Positions 8,729 through 16,858 of a stretch of DNA of 64,000 nucleotides are shown in pieces (the stretch's first letter is position 1; each line of letters begins with the position of its first letter). Below the pieces are notes generated by a model, which saw only the letters and a list, made by a program, of their open reading frames with translations, was not told the DNA's origin and ran no database searches. The stretch is from positions 62,001-126,000 of the forward strand of contig JASHOR010000043.1 of NCBI GenBank assembly GCA_030041005.1, written 5' to 3'. The DNA is from Xanthobacteraceae bacterium (GTDB lineage: Bacteria; Pseudomonadota; Alphaproteobacteria; Rhizobiales; Xanthobacteraceae). The translations under genes were made by a program, and so were the position numbers.

Positions 8729-9763
8729 TCAGGCAGCCTTCTGCTTGGCGGTAATCAGCTTGCGGCTGATCAGGCATTCTGCGATCTGGATTGCGTTGAG
8801 CGCCGCGCCCTTGCGCAGGTTGTCCGAGACGATCCACATGGCCAAGCCGTTGTCGACGGTCGCATCCTCGCGGATACGGCTGATGTAAGTCGCGTCCTCG
8901 CCTGCGGCCTCGTAAGGCGTGACATAGCCGCCCGGCTCGCGGGAATCGATGACCAGGCAGCCGGGAGCGGTGCGCAGGATTTCGCGCGCCTCGTCTGCGG
9001 TAATCGGGTTCTCAAACTCGACGTTGACAGCTTCCGAATGGCTGATGAAGACCGGAACGCGCACGCAGGTGGCGACGAGCTTGATCTTGGGGTCGAGAAT
9101 TTTCTTGGTTTCGACCACCATCTTCCACTCTTCCTTGGTGTAGCCATCCTCCATGAACACGTCGATGTGAGGAATGAGATTGAAGGCTATCCGCTTGGGA
9201 AATTTCTTCGGCGTCATCTCGTCGAGCGTGAACACCGACTTGGTTTGCGCGAACAGTTCGTCCATCGCCTCTTTTCCGGCGCCGGACACCGACTGGTAGG
9301 TGGCGACGACGACCCGCTTGATCCGGGCGTGGTCGTGCAGCGGCTTGAGCGCGACCACGAGCTGCGCGGTCGAGCAGTTCGGATTGGCGATGATGCCGCG
9401 CTTGCGAAAGCCGGCAATGGCGTCGGCATTGACTTCCGGGACGATCAACGGAATCTCGGCATCGTAACGCCAGCAGGACGAGTTATCGATCACCACCGCG
9501 CCGGCGGCGGCGATCTTCGGCGACCATTGCCTGGACACCGCGGCACCGGCCGACATCAGGCAGATGTCGGTTGCCGAGAAGTCGTGGTGTTCGAGCGCTT
9601 TGACCTTGAGCGTCCGTTCGCCGTAGGAGACCTCGATGCCCTGAGAGCGGCGCGAAGCCAGCGCGGTTACCTGGTCGGCGGGAAAAGACCGCTCCGCCAG
9701 GACGCCGAGCATCTCCCGCCCGACATTGCCGGTCGCGCCAACGACGGCGACGTTGTAACCCAT
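8729..9763 (-). CDS. asd: Aspartate-semialdehyde dehydrogenase
   Basis: 344 residues; reduces aspartyl phosphate to aspartate semialdehyde with NADPH, the branch point to lysine/diaminopimelate, threonine and methionine. The Rossmann motif VVGATGNVGREM lies at 7-18 and the nucleophile is Cys130 in NPNCSTAQ. The ATG at 9763 follows a GGAGAG site; the frame stays open much further upstream but that part is not protein-like. leuB lies about 750 bp further, on the same strand, an arrangement seen in other Hyphomicrobiales. Confidence 0.97.
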   Translation of the reverse strand: MGYNVAVVGATGNVGREMLGVLAERSFPADQVTALASRRSQGIEVSYGERTLKVKALEHHDFSATDICLMSAGAAVSRQWSPKIAAAGAVVIDNSSCWRYDAEIPLIVPEVNADAIAGFRKRGIIANPNCSTAQLVVALKPLHDHARIKRVVVATYQSVSGAGKEAMDELFAQTKSVFTLDEMTPKKFPKRIAFNLIPHIDVFMEDGYTKEEWKMVVETKKILDPKIKLVATCVRVPVFISHSEAVNVEFENPITADEAREILRTAPGCLVIDSREPGGYVTPYEAAGEDATYISRIREDATVDNGLAMWIVSDNLRKGAALNAIQIAECLISRKLITAKQKAA

Positions 9764-10120
9764 CGTTAACTCTCCATCAAAAACGCGCTGCCATTGCAGT
9801 GCCGTGGCAACGCGAGCGCAAGCGCTTCTAGGCGAGAAAACTCCCCAACACAACGCTTCACGGGTTTGCCGCCGCCGCCCCCTGATTGGTCGCCGGGGCC
9901 GCTTTGCCGCACTGCCGCCTATATGGGCGGTCTCACGCTTCTCGCCATCGCCATGCCCCGCCTGTGGCGGCGTGGATTGTCGATCTCTCCGTCCCCAATG
10001 GTGCCACGCCGGGCCGCGCTGAGCGCCGGGGCGCCCGCGGCACGCCAATCGGAGCCTGCGAAGGCGCTGTTGCTGTGCGCGCAGGCAGGCTACACTGCGG
10101 AGGAAGGAAAGCGAGGCGAC
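9764..10120. other. Intergenic stretch with no gene seen
   Basis: 357 bp between the divergent asd and the secreted-protein gene at 10121. Open frames exist on both strands but are Arg/Pro-rich and lack ribosome sites. It presumably holds the promoters for both flanking genes, but no clear -35/-10 pair stands out. No repeat was recognised. Confidence 0.5.
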
Positions 10121-10489
10121 ATGCGCGCGTTCGTGATAATTGCCGTTGCCTTGGTGGCTTCTGCCGCGCTGGCGACCGGTGCCCACGCCGCAAAGAGGAG
10201 ACACCCTGTCGTTGAGCGATCGGCGGCCGGCACGGTCATTCAGCCGACTCGCACCATCATCCATAATCCCGACGGCACGACGACCATCATCGTCACGCCC
10301 CGCCGCTCGTACCTCAATCCGGGGACGGGCGTATCGCCCGGCGACGGCAGCTATCTCGATTACATGCTGCCGCCCGGTGGCGATCCGGGACGGCCGAATT
10401 GGTGGTACGGGCCGGATATGAGCGGCGGCGCCTATATGGTGAGACGGCCGTTCTATCTGCCGGGCATCAATCCGAATACGCCGTTTTGA
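10121..10489 (+). CDS. Secreted hypothetical protein, Pro/Gly-rich
   Basis: 122 residues from the ATG at 10121, behind a purine-rich GAGGAAGGAAAG site. An N-terminal signal peptide (FVIIAVALVASAALATGAHA) is followed by a basic segment, a TIIHNPDGTTTIIVTPRRSY strand-like stretch and a Pro/Gly/Tyr-rich tail ending GINPNTPF. This looks like the short exported proteins common in Bradyrhizobium relatives. No function is known to me. It converges on leuB, with about 17 bp between the stop codons. Confidence 0.75.
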   Translation: MRAFVIIAVALVASAALATGAHAAKRRHPVVERSAAGTVIQPTRTIIHNPDGTTTIIVTPRRSYLNPGTGVSPGDGSYLDYMLPPGGDPGRPNWWYGPDMSGGAYMVRRPFYLPGINPNTPF

Positions 10490-10506
10490 TAGTGCGACGC
10501 CGGTGG

Positions 10507-11619
10507 TCAGGCGGCGAGCCGCTCCATCTCACCGACGATCGCTGCGCCCATCTCGGAAGTGCTGACGATCGTCGCGTCCGGCGACTTGATGTCGGCCGTG
10601 CGCAGCCCCTTGGCAAGCGCAGCCGCGATCGCGGCATCAAGCAGATCGGCTTCCTTGCCCATATTGAACGAATAGCGCAGCGCCATGCCGAACGAGGCGA
10701 GCATGGCGATCGGATTGGCCATGCCCTTGCCGGCGATGTCGGGCGCCGAACCGTGCACCGGCTCGTACATCGCCTTGCGCCGCTTGCTCCTGGCGTCGAG
10801 TTCGCCGAGCGAAGCTGACGGCAACATGCCGAGCGAGCCGGTGAGCATGGCCGCAATGTCGGAGAGCATGTCGCCGAACAGATTGTCGGTGACGATGACG
10901 TCGAACTGCTTGGGCCAGCGCACGAGCTGCATGCCGCCGGCGTCGGCCAGCATGTGCTCGAGTTGCACGTCCTTGTATTCGCGCGCGTGCACCTGCTCGA
11001 CCACCTCGTGCCAAAGCACGCCGGTCTTCATGACGTTGCGTTTTTCCATCGACGTGACTTTGTTGCGCCGCCGGCGCGCCAGCTCGAAGCCGACGCGGGC
11101 AATGCGCTCGATCTCGTAGGTATCGTAGACCTGGGTGTCGATGGCGCGCTTCTGGCCGTTGCCGAGATCGGTGATGGTTTTCGGCTCGCCGAAATAGACG
11201 CCGCCGGTCAGTTCACGCAGGATGACGATGTCGAGTCCTTCGACCGCCTCGCGCTTGAGGCTCGACGCATCGGCGAGCGCCGGATAGACGATCGCCGGGC
11301 GGATATTGGCAAACAAGCCGAGATCCTTGCGCAGGCGCAGCAGCCCCGCTTCCGGTCGCGCGTCGAACGGCACCTTGTCCCATTTCGGCCCGCCGACGGC
11401 GCCGAAGATCACGGCGTCGGCCTCGTGCGCCTTGGCCATGGTCTCCTCGGTGATGGCGACCTTGTGGGCATCGTAACAGGCGCCGCCGACCAGCCCTTCC
11501 TCGGTCGCGAATGCGGCCATGCCGGTTTTGGCGAAGAAGCCGAGAAGCCGTTTCACCTCGGCCATGACTTCCGGACCGATGCCGTCGCCGGGCAGAAGCA
11601 GAAGCTTGTGAGTGGCCAT
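10507..11619 (-). CDS. leuB: 3-isopropylmalate dehydrogenase
   Basis: 370 residues; oxidises and decarboxylates 3-isopropylmalate with NAD in leucine synthesis. The N-terminus [16 protein letters not shown], the [12 protein letters not shown] substrate loop, and the Mg-binding [12 protein letters not shown] and [11 protein letters not shown] segments are all present. The length is standard. ATG at 11619. leuD lies 25 kb away in the same orientation, so the leucine genes are dispersed; a palindromic repeat lies just upstream of leuB. Confidence 0.97.
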   Translation of the reverse strand: MATHKLLLLPGDGIGPEVMAEVKRLLGFFAKTGMAAFATEEGLVGGACYDAHKVAITEETMAKAHEADAVIFGAVGGPKWDKVPFDARPEAGLLRLRKDLGLFANIRPAIVYPALADASSLKREAVEGLDIVILRELTGGVYFGEPKTITDLGNGQKRAIDTQVYDTYEIERIARVGFELARRRRNKVTSMEKRNVMKTGVLWHEVVEQVHAREYKDVQLEHMLADAGGMQLVRWPKQFDVIVTDNLFGDMLSDIAAMLTGSLGMLPSASLGELDARSKRRKAMYEPVHGSAPDIAGKGMANPIAMLASFGMALRYSFNMGKEADLLDAAIAAALAKGLRTADIKSPDATIVSTSEMGAAIVGEMERLAA

Positions 11620-11646
11620 GCGGGACGCCTCGCGCTATCCAATCGG

Positions 11647-11769
11647 CGTCATTCCGGAAGCCGAGCGAAGCGAGGCTCCGGAATCCATAAACCCGGGCGT
11701 GCGAGATCACGTCCAACTTACGGGGGACTATGGATTCCGGGCTCGCGCTGCGCGCGTCCCGGAATGACG
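11647..11769. repeat. Long imperfect intergenic palindrome (rhizobial type)
   Basis: A 123-bp inverted repeat: the left arm begins CGTCATTCCGG and runs to CCGGAATCCATA, and the right arm mirrors it from TATGGATTCCGG to CCGGAATGACG. The centre, with ACCCGGGCGT, is less paired. Repeats with these ends are very common between genes of Bradyrhizobium-type genomes. It sits between leuB and the molybdenum oxidoreductase gene and could act as a transcription terminator in both directions. Confidence 0.8.
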
Positions 11770-11818
11770 GTGAGGGATTTGCTAAAGGCCTATCGTCGGC
11801 TTGGCAAGGTGTCGCGGC

Positions 11819-12607
11819 CTACAGCCCGCTGAACCAGTTGTAGCCCTGGTTCTCCCAATAGCCGCCGGCGTCGTTGTTCTGTACCCACATGGCGGTCACG
11901 TATTTCGGATTCTTGAAGCCGAGCTTGGTCGGGATGCGAATGCGCAACGGGTAGCCGTAGATGGTCGGCAGGACCTTGTGGTCGAATTTGAGGGCCATTT
12001 GCGTCTGCGGGTGCAGCGCGGTCGGCATGTCGATCGTGTTGGAATAGCCCTCGGCGCATTGAAACCAGACATATTTGGCGGTGGTGTCGGCGCCGACGAT
12101 TTTGAGGAAGTCGGACAGCCGCACGCCCTGCCACGAGCCGATGACGCTCCAGCCCTCGACGCAAACCATGCGCGTGATCTGCGAGACTTCCGGCAACTTA
12201 TACAGGTCGGCAACAGTCCACGGCTTCTTGTTGTCGACGAGACCGCCGACTTCGAATCGGTATTTGTCCCCGTCAATGACCGGGGCCTCGTCCTCGTCAT
12301 AGAAGCCGTTGAACGGAAACGGCCGCGTCACGTCGCTTTCCGAATAGGTCGGCGCCAGCGTGTGCGGATTGAACAGCCGGGCCTGCACCCAGTCGTTGAA
12401 GCGCGAAATCACGCGCAACGCGTTTTCCGAGGTGTCGCCGTCGATGATGTCGCAGCCGGTGAGCGTTGCCAGCGCACCGACGCTTGCGATGCCGCGCAGG
12501 AACAGGCGCCGCGACGGCGGCCGCAGCAGTTTCGCCGCATCCCGGATCAGGAGATCGGGGTCGACTCCGGACGGATGTTTGCGGCGGCGGCGCATCGTCT
12601 TCTCCAT
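11819..12607 (-). CDS. Molybdopterin-dependent oxidoreductase (sulfite oxidase fold)
   Basis: 262 residues of the oxidoreductase molybdopterin-binding family that includes MsrP and sulfite oxidase. The N-terminus has a twin-arginine-like motif (PSRRLFLRG, 31-39) followed by a hydrophobic stretch and GC, so Tat export to the periplasm is expected. The Mo-ligating cysteine is Cys149 in RMVCVEGWS. A cytochrome b gene ends 6 bp upstream, the MsrP/MsrQ or SorT-like arrangement of catalytic subunit plus membrane electron donor. The partner is of the Ni/Fe-hydrogenase b-type rather than MsrQ-like, so the substrate is uncertain. Confidence 0.85.
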   Translation of the reverse strand: MEKTMRRRRKHPSGVDPDLLIRDAAKLLRPPSRRLFLRGIASVGALATLTGCDIIDGDTSENALRVISRFNDWVQARLFNPHTLAPTYSESDVTRPFPFNGFYDEDEAPVIDGDKYRFEVGGLVDNKKPWTVADLYKLPEVSQITRMVCVEGWSVIGSWQGVRLSDFLKIVGADTTAKYVWFQCAEGYSNTIDMPTALHPQTQMALKFDHKVLPTIYGYPLRIRIPTKLGFKNPKYVTAMWVQNNDAGGYWENQGYNWFSGL

Positions 12608-12613
12608 GGTGTC

Positions 12614-13252
12614 TCAGCGCCCCAAGATCATTGCCCGCAAGCTTTTCGGTACAATAAACGCCAGAACAACGTGAACGGCGAGGAAGGCGACAATCGAACT
12701 CATGGCGGCGAAATGCACATAGCGCGCGGTGTTGTAACCGCCAAAAAACGCGGTCAGCCACCAGAACTGCACCGGCTTCCAGATCGACAGGCCGGAGAGC
12801 ACAATGACGATTCCCGCGAGCAGCACCCCGAGATAGAGCAGTTTCTGTATCGCATTGTACACCGTCAGGTCCTCATGCGAGAGCTTGCCGCGCAATGCCG
12901 CGAGAAAATCGCGCGCAAGGTCGCGCGGGCGGATTGGAAAGAACCTGGCGCGAAAACGACCGGTCAGGATTCCAAAAGTAAAATAAACGACGCCGTTGAC
13001 CACCAGAAGCCACATCGCGGCGAAATGCCACAACAGTGCGCCGGCAAGCCAATTGCCCAGCGCGATCTGCCGCGGGAACGTGAAGTCGAACAGCGGCGAG
13101 GCGTCGTAGATCTGCCAGCCTGAGCCGATCATCATCAGCACGGCAAGCGCGTTGATCCAATGGGTCACGCGCACCCAGAGCGGATGGACCAGCCGCTCCG
13201 GAGCGGTCGCCTTGGCGGGGGCGAGGGTCGTGGCTGCAGCCTCGATCGACAT
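12614..13252 (-). CDS. Cytochrome b561-type membrane subunit
   Basis: 212 residues with four main membrane helices of the di-heme b-type cytochrome family found with Ni/Fe hydrogenases and formate dehydrogenases. Likely heme histidines are in VTHWINALAV, LLWHFAAMW, YVHFAAM and AVHVVLAF. It most likely carries electrons between quinol and the molybdenum subunit encoded 6 bp downstream. The ATG at 13252 overlaps the first unit of a 15-bp tandem repeat that occupies the whole leader-proximal region. Confidence 0.88.
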   Translation of the reverse strand: MSIEAAATTLAPAKATAPERLVHPLWVRVTHWINALAVLMMIGSGWQIYDASPLFDFTFPRQIALGNWLAGALLWHFAAMWLLVVNGVVYFTFGILTGRFRARFFPIRPRDLARDFLAALRGKLSHEDLTVYNAIQKLLYLGVLLAGIVIVLSGLSIWKPVQFWWLTAFFGGYNTARYVHFAAMSSIVAFLAVHVVLAFIVPKSLRAMILGR

Positions 13253-13295
13253 GGCTCCGTCCGAAATGGCTCCGTCCGAAATGGCTCCGTCCGAA
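13251..13295. repeat. Three perfect 15-bp tandem repeats at a start codon
   Basis: Three identical copies of a 15-bp unit, ATGGCTCCGTCCGAA, at 13251-13265, 13266-13280 and 13281-13295. The complement of the first copy contributes the cytochrome b start codon, so the repeats form the sequence where its ribosome site should lie. Slippage of such a unit could change expression. Confidence 0.9.
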
Positions 13296-13419
13296 TGAGT
13301 CGCAATCTATACCAATCCGATTGCGCATATGGGCTCACATTCCCGTCACGCGCGGCGCGGCTTGGTGACACGTGAACGTGAGCATGGCGCCTCGCCTTTT
13401 CCGGGCCGCTTCACTCGGC

Positions 13420-13492
13420 CAGTGGTCCGATTCCAACATTCGCATCCCATTTTGGCCCCCCTTGTGCGAATGTTGGAATCAAAGGACCACTG
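13420..13492 (-). repeat. CTAG-family hairpin, type D copy 1
   Basis: Outer stem GTGGTCC, a three-T bulge (read on the minus strand), inner stem GATTCCAACATTCGC paired with GCGAATGTTGGAATC, and a loop of 22 nt. Here the ends read CAGTGG and CCACTG rather than CTAG. First of four hairpins lying almost end to end between the cytochrome b gene and the MaoC gene. Confidence 0.85.
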
Positions 13493-13505
13493 GCAAATAT
13501 AAGCG

Positions 13506-13580
13506 CTGGTGTCCCGATTCCGAAGTTCGCATCATTATGCGGCACCCTCGTTTGCGAACTTCGGAATCGAACGACACTAG
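13506..13580 (-). repeat. CTAG-family hairpin, type A copy 1
   Basis: Outer stem GTGTC, T bulge on the minus-strand 5' arm, inner stem CGATTCCGAAGTTCGC with its exact complement, loop of 22-23 nt. The right end is CACTAG and the left end CTGGTG. A spacer, CAACTTATTGAT, of 12 bp separates it from a type B hairpin. The same A-spacer-B arrangement recurs near 23.5 and 33.2 kb. Confidence 0.9.
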
Positions 13581-13592
13581 CAACTTATTGAT

Positions 13593-13670
13593 CTAGTGTG
13601 GCTTTGGTTCAGAACTCCGCATGACGAGGTCGCGGCAGGAATGATGCGGACTTCTGAACCGCCACACGAG
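13593..13670 (+). repeat. CTAG-family hairpin, type B copy 1
   Basis: Begins CTAGTGTGGC, then a TTT bulge, then inner stem GGTTCAGAACTCCGC pairing with GCGGACTTCTGAACC with one mismatch. The loop begins ATGACGAGG and the element ends GCCACACGAG. Its last four bases are shared with the first bases of the type C copy that follows. Confidence 0.9.
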
Positions 13671-13744
13671 TGGAGCTTTGGATTTGACATTCGCTTTACG
13701 AGCGAGTGGCTCGGGGATAGCGAATGTCAAATCCGCTCTACTCG
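13667..13744 (+). repeat. CTAG-family hairpin, type C copy 1
   Basis: Outer stem GTGGAGC, TTT bulge, inner stem GGATTTGACATTCGC pairing exactly with GCGAATGTCAAATCC; the right end CTCTACTCG has drifted. It lies 38 bp upstream of the MaoC start codon, so it probably forms part of that transcript's leader or its promoter region. Confidence 0.88.
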
Positions 13745-13782
13745 AAAGGCCGCCGAACGGCTGTTTTGCAAAGGGTCCGTCA

Positions 13783-14832
13783 ATGGGAAAGACCAGTCCG
13801 GGTCGTTACTTTGAAGATTTCCGCATCGGCCAGGTGATCCGTCATGCCACGCCGCGCACCGTCACCGTCGGCGACGTGGCGCTCTATACGGGCCTGTTCG
13901 GCGGTCGCTTTGCGGTGCAGTCCTCCGACGAGTTCGCCAAAGCGATCGGCTTTCCGCGCGCCCCGCTCGACGATTTCCTGGTGTTTCACATCATCTTCGG
14001 CAAGACGGTGCCCGACGTGTCGCTCAACGCGGTCGCCAATCTCGGCTACGCCGGCTGCTACTTCCGCAAGGCGGTCTATCCCGGCGATACGCTGTCTGCG
14101 CTGTCCGAGGTGATCGGGCTCAAGGAAAATTCCAGCCGCAAGACCGGCATCGTCTATGTGCGAACCACCGGCACCAACCAGGACGGTGCGCCGGTGCTCG
14201 AATATGTGCGCTGGGTGATGGTGCGCAAGGGCAACGAAGCAGCGCCGCCGCCGGGCGATCACGTGCCGCGGCTGCCGACCGTGCTCGATCCCAAGGTGCT
14301 GGGAGAAGCCTGTCCGCCGATCGACGTTGTCGATTACGACTTCGCTCTGGCCGGCGGCCCCGGTCGCTTCGGCGATTATGAGGTCGGCGAGAAGATCGAT
14401 CACGTCGACGGCGTCACTGTCGAGGAAGCCGAGCATATGATCGCGACGCGGCTCTACCAGAACACCGCGCGCATCCATTTCAACCAATATGCGGAAGGCA
14501 AGGGCCGTTTCGGTCGTCGGCTGATTTATGGCGGTCACGTCATCTCGCTGGCGCGGGCTCTATCCTTCAATGGGCTCGCCAACGCCTTTCACGTCGCCGC
14601 GATCAATGGCGGCCGTCACGTCGCGCCGCTGTTCGCCGGCTCTACCGTTTTCGCCTGGTCCGAGGTGCTGGCCAAAGCGGAATTGCCCGGGCGAAGCGAT
14701 GTCGCGGCGCTGCGGTTGCGCACGGTCGCGACCAAGGACCACCCGTGCTCGGATTTCCCGTACAAAAACGGCGAGGAGAACCATCCGGCCGTCATCCTCG
14801 ACCTGGATTATTGGGCACTGGTTCCGCGCTGA
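13783..14832 (+). CDS. MaoC-family dehydratase, probable mesaconyl-CoA hydratase
   Basis: 349 residues from the ATG at 13783 (MGKTSPGRYFEDFRIGQ); the frame is open upstream through the hairpin elements but that part is not protein. Double hot-dog architecture: an N-terminal half with HATPRTVTVGDVALYT and a C-terminal half with YQNTARIHFNQYAEGKGRFG, the FNQ..EG..FG pattern of MaoC-type hydratases. Length and N-terminus fit mesaconyl-CoA hydratase, which interconverts mesaconyl-CoA and beta-methylmalyl-CoA in the ethylmalonyl-CoA pathway. A CoA-ester lyase at 33.3 kb could be the next enzyme. Substrate assignment is inference. Confidence 0.82.
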   Translation: MGKTSPGRYFEDFRIGQVIRHATPRTVTVGDVALYTGLFGGRFAVQSSDEFAKAIGFPRAPLDDFLVFHIIFGKTVPDVSLNAVANLGYAGCYFRKAVYPGDTLSALSEVIGLKENSSRKTGIVYVRTTGTNQDGAPVLEYVRWVMVRKGNEAAPPPGDHVPRLPTVLDPKVLGEACPPIDVVDYDFALAGGPGRFGDYEVGEKIDHVDGVTVEEAEHMIATRLYQNTARIHFNQYAEGKGRFGRRLIYGGHVISLARALSFNGLANAFHVAAINGGRHVAPLFAGSTVFAWSEVLAKAELPGRSDVAALRLRTVATKDHPCSDFPYKNGEENHPAVILDLDYWALVPR

Positions 14833-14909
14833 GCATCATCTGGAAAGATTGATGCCGGTTCCCCGCAAGGATCATGCTTCGACAGAAAAGCCGCCAGAGC
14901 AATTGCCGA

Positions 14910-15836
14910 TCAATCAACCGGCGTGGGAGCGGCCGACCTTGCAGGTACCGGTGCCGGTCGCCGCAAATGCTGGACGAGCTGCCGCGCATAAAGCGGTAAG
15001 TCATTCATGTTGCGGACGCAAATGGTGAGTTCGCGCTCCGCCCAATGATCGTTCAGCGGCACAATCGCGATAGCCGCCGTTTTTTGCGCGCGGCGCGCGG
15101 TCGTTTCCGGCACGATGCCGACGCCGACCTTGCATTCGACCAGCCGGCACACGGCATCGAACGAGCGCAACTGGACGCGCAGGCGCAACGGCCGGCCGAT
15201 GCGCACGGCTTTGGCGGAAAGAAACCGCTGCAAGGCGCTGGACCGGTCGAGACCGACGAAGTCGTGATCGAGCACGTCCTCAAATCCGACATTCGCCCTG
15301 CTCGCCAGCGGATGGCCGCGCGCGACCACCAGCACGAAGCGATCGCTGCGGAACGGGTAGGTTTCGAGCGCCCCGGCATCCACCGTGCCGGCGACAATGC
15401 CGAGGTCGGCGACGCCTTCGGCAATGAGACCGACAATCTCGTCGCTCAGCCGCTCCTCCAGATCAACGCTGACGTTCGGATGCGCAGACAAAAACGAACT
15501 GAGCGCTTCCGGCAAAAATTCCGTCAACGCGTTGGTATTCGACAGCACCCGAACCTGTCCGGCGAGGCCGTTGCCGTAGGCGCCAAGGTCTTCATGCAGG
15601 CGCTCGGCTTGGCGCAGGATGGTGCGCGCGTGCTGCAGCAACGTGCGGCCGGCCTGTGTCGGTACGACGCCGGCGCGACCGCGCGTCAGCAGCGCGATGC
15701 CGAGCGCGTCCTCCATGTTGCGGATGCGCGCCGAGGCGGCGGCAAGCGCAAGATGCGCACGCTCGGCGCCGTGCGTGATGCTGCCCGCCTCGACCACGTG
15801 GCGGAACAGGCTGAGGTCTGCAAGATCGAAGCGCAC
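14910..15836 (-). CDS. LysR-family transcriptional regulator
   Basis: 308 residues from a GTG start at 15836; an in-frame TAA lies a few codons upstream and no ATG is available. The N-terminal winged helix-turn-helix spans about 1-60 (LSLFRHVVEAGSITHGAERAHLALAAASARIRNME), and the effector domain about 90-295 has the periplasmic-binding-protein fold (VRVLSNTNALTEFLPEAL). It is divergent from sdhC with about 200 bp between them, so it may regulate itself and possibly the sdh operon. The effector is unknown. Confidence 0.92.
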   Translation of the reverse strand: MRFDLADLSLFRHVVEAGSITHGAERAHLALAAASARIRNMEDALGIALLTRGRAGVVPTQAGRTLLQHARTILRQAERLHEDLGAYGNGLAGQVRVLSNTNALTEFLPEALSSFLSAHPNVSVDLEERLSDEIVGLIAEGVADLGIVAGTVDAGALETYPFRSDRFVLVVARGHPLASRANVGFEDVLDHDFVGLDRSSALQRFLSAKAVRIGRPLRLRVQLRSFDAVCRLVECKVGVGIVPETTARRAQKTAAIAIVPLNDHWAERELTICVRNMNDLPLYARQLVQHLRRPAPVPARSAAPTPVD

Positions 15837-16043
15837 GCGTATCCTTCGGGTTTAACGAAGGGAGGCTTCATCAAAAGCCAATTGCAATAGCATAATCCGA
15901 TGCTAACCTTTCGCAATGGGCGAAACGAGGCACCGGTAGAGAGCGAGCCCCGGATGTTTTGCTGCATTGCTGCGGTGGTGCGGATTGGATAGGAACGCTC
16001 GTTGGCTCGAATCTCCCAATCGAGCCGGAATCGGATGAGCTTC

Positions 16044-16466
16044 ATGGTCGAGATGCGTTCGCTCGAAGGGCGGCCAGCGACCGAACGGCCGTTGTCACCT
16101 CACCTGCAGATTTATCGGCCGACCTTGACGATGACGATGTCGATCGTGCATCGGATCACCGGGTTTGGCCTTTATTTCGGGACGATCCTGCTGGCGTGGT
16201 GGTTGAATTCCGCGGCAGGCCCTGATGGCTACGCCAAGTTCCAGGCATTCGCCGGTTCCTGGATCGGGCGCCTGATCCTGTTCGGTTACACCTGGGCGCT
16301 CTTTCATCACATGCTCGGCGGCATCCGCCACTTGATCTGGGACACCGGGCGCGGCTTCGGGCCGAACGAGCGCGAATGGCTGGCCGCTGCCAACCTGATC
16401 GGCTCGATCGCAATCACGGTGATTTTGTGGATCGTCGGACTTCTCGCCTGGGGTGGACCGCAATGA
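16044..16466 (+). CDS. sdhC: Succinate dehydrogenase cytochrome b556 subunit
   Basis: About 140 residues with three membrane helices; anchors complex II and binds heme and ubiquinone. The family motif RPLSPHLQIYRP and the HHMLGGIRHLIWDTG segment, with the axial heme His, are clear. Start is uncertain: ATGs at 16002, 16035, 16044 and 16053 are all in frame; 16044 follows a GGATGAG-like site. Its TGA overlaps the sdhD ATG, so the four sdh genes form one transcription unit. Confidence 0.93.
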   Translation: MVEMRSLEGRPATERPLSPHLQIYRPTLTMTMSIVHRITGFGLYFGTILLAWWLNSAAGPDGYAKFQAFAGSWIGRLILFGYTWALFHHMLGGIRHLIWDTGRGFGPNEREWLAAANLIGSIAITVILWIVGLLAWGGPQ

Positions 16467-16855
16467 ATACGCCCCATCATATTCGCACCCCGCTCGCGCA
16501 GGTTCGTGGCTACGGCGCAGCGAAATCCGGCACCGGGGATTTTTGGGTACAGCGGGTGACGGCGGTCGCGAGTATTCCGCTGACCATTGCGGCGGTGGTC
16601 ATCATGATCATCCTGCTCGGACGCAACCAGCCCGCCGCGGCGCAGATCCTGGGGTCCGCGCCGGTCGCCATCATCATGCTGCTGTTCGTCGCAACGATCA
16701 CCATCCATATGAGGGTCGGCATGCAGGTCATCATCGAGGACTATGTCCACGACGAGCTTGCAAGACTCGCTCTGATCATCGCCAACAACTTCTTCGTCGT
16801 CATTGTCGGGCTGACGGCAGTTTACGGCTTACTCAAGCTTTCCTTCGGGCTTTGA
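16463..16855 (+). CDS. sdhD: Succinate dehydrogenase membrane anchor subunit
   Basis: 130 residues, three membrane helices. Starts at the ATG at 16463, overlapping the sdhC stop in an ATGA arrangement. The motif VQRVTAVASIPL near the first helix and HMRVGMQVIIEDYVHDE in the second, with the heme/quinone-site His and Asp, mark SdhD. Translational coupling with sdhC is likely. Confidence 0.95.
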   Translation: MNTPHHIRTPLAQVRGYGAAKSGTGDFWVQRVTAVASIPLTIAAVVIMIILLGRNQPAAAQILGSAPVAIIMLLFVATITIHMRVGMQVIIEDYVHDELARLALIIANNFFVVIVGLTAVYGLLKLSFGL

Positions 16856-16858
16856 ACC

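Noticed and set aside
13420-13744. The hairpin cluster as a CRISPR array
   Set aside because: Units are palindromes of different subtypes, not direct repeats with unique spacers, and no cas genes are present.
13420-13744. The hairpins as integron attC sites
   Set aside because: Their bulges and palindromic arms recall attC, but there is no RYYYAAC/GTTRRRY core, no gene-cassette order and no integrase.
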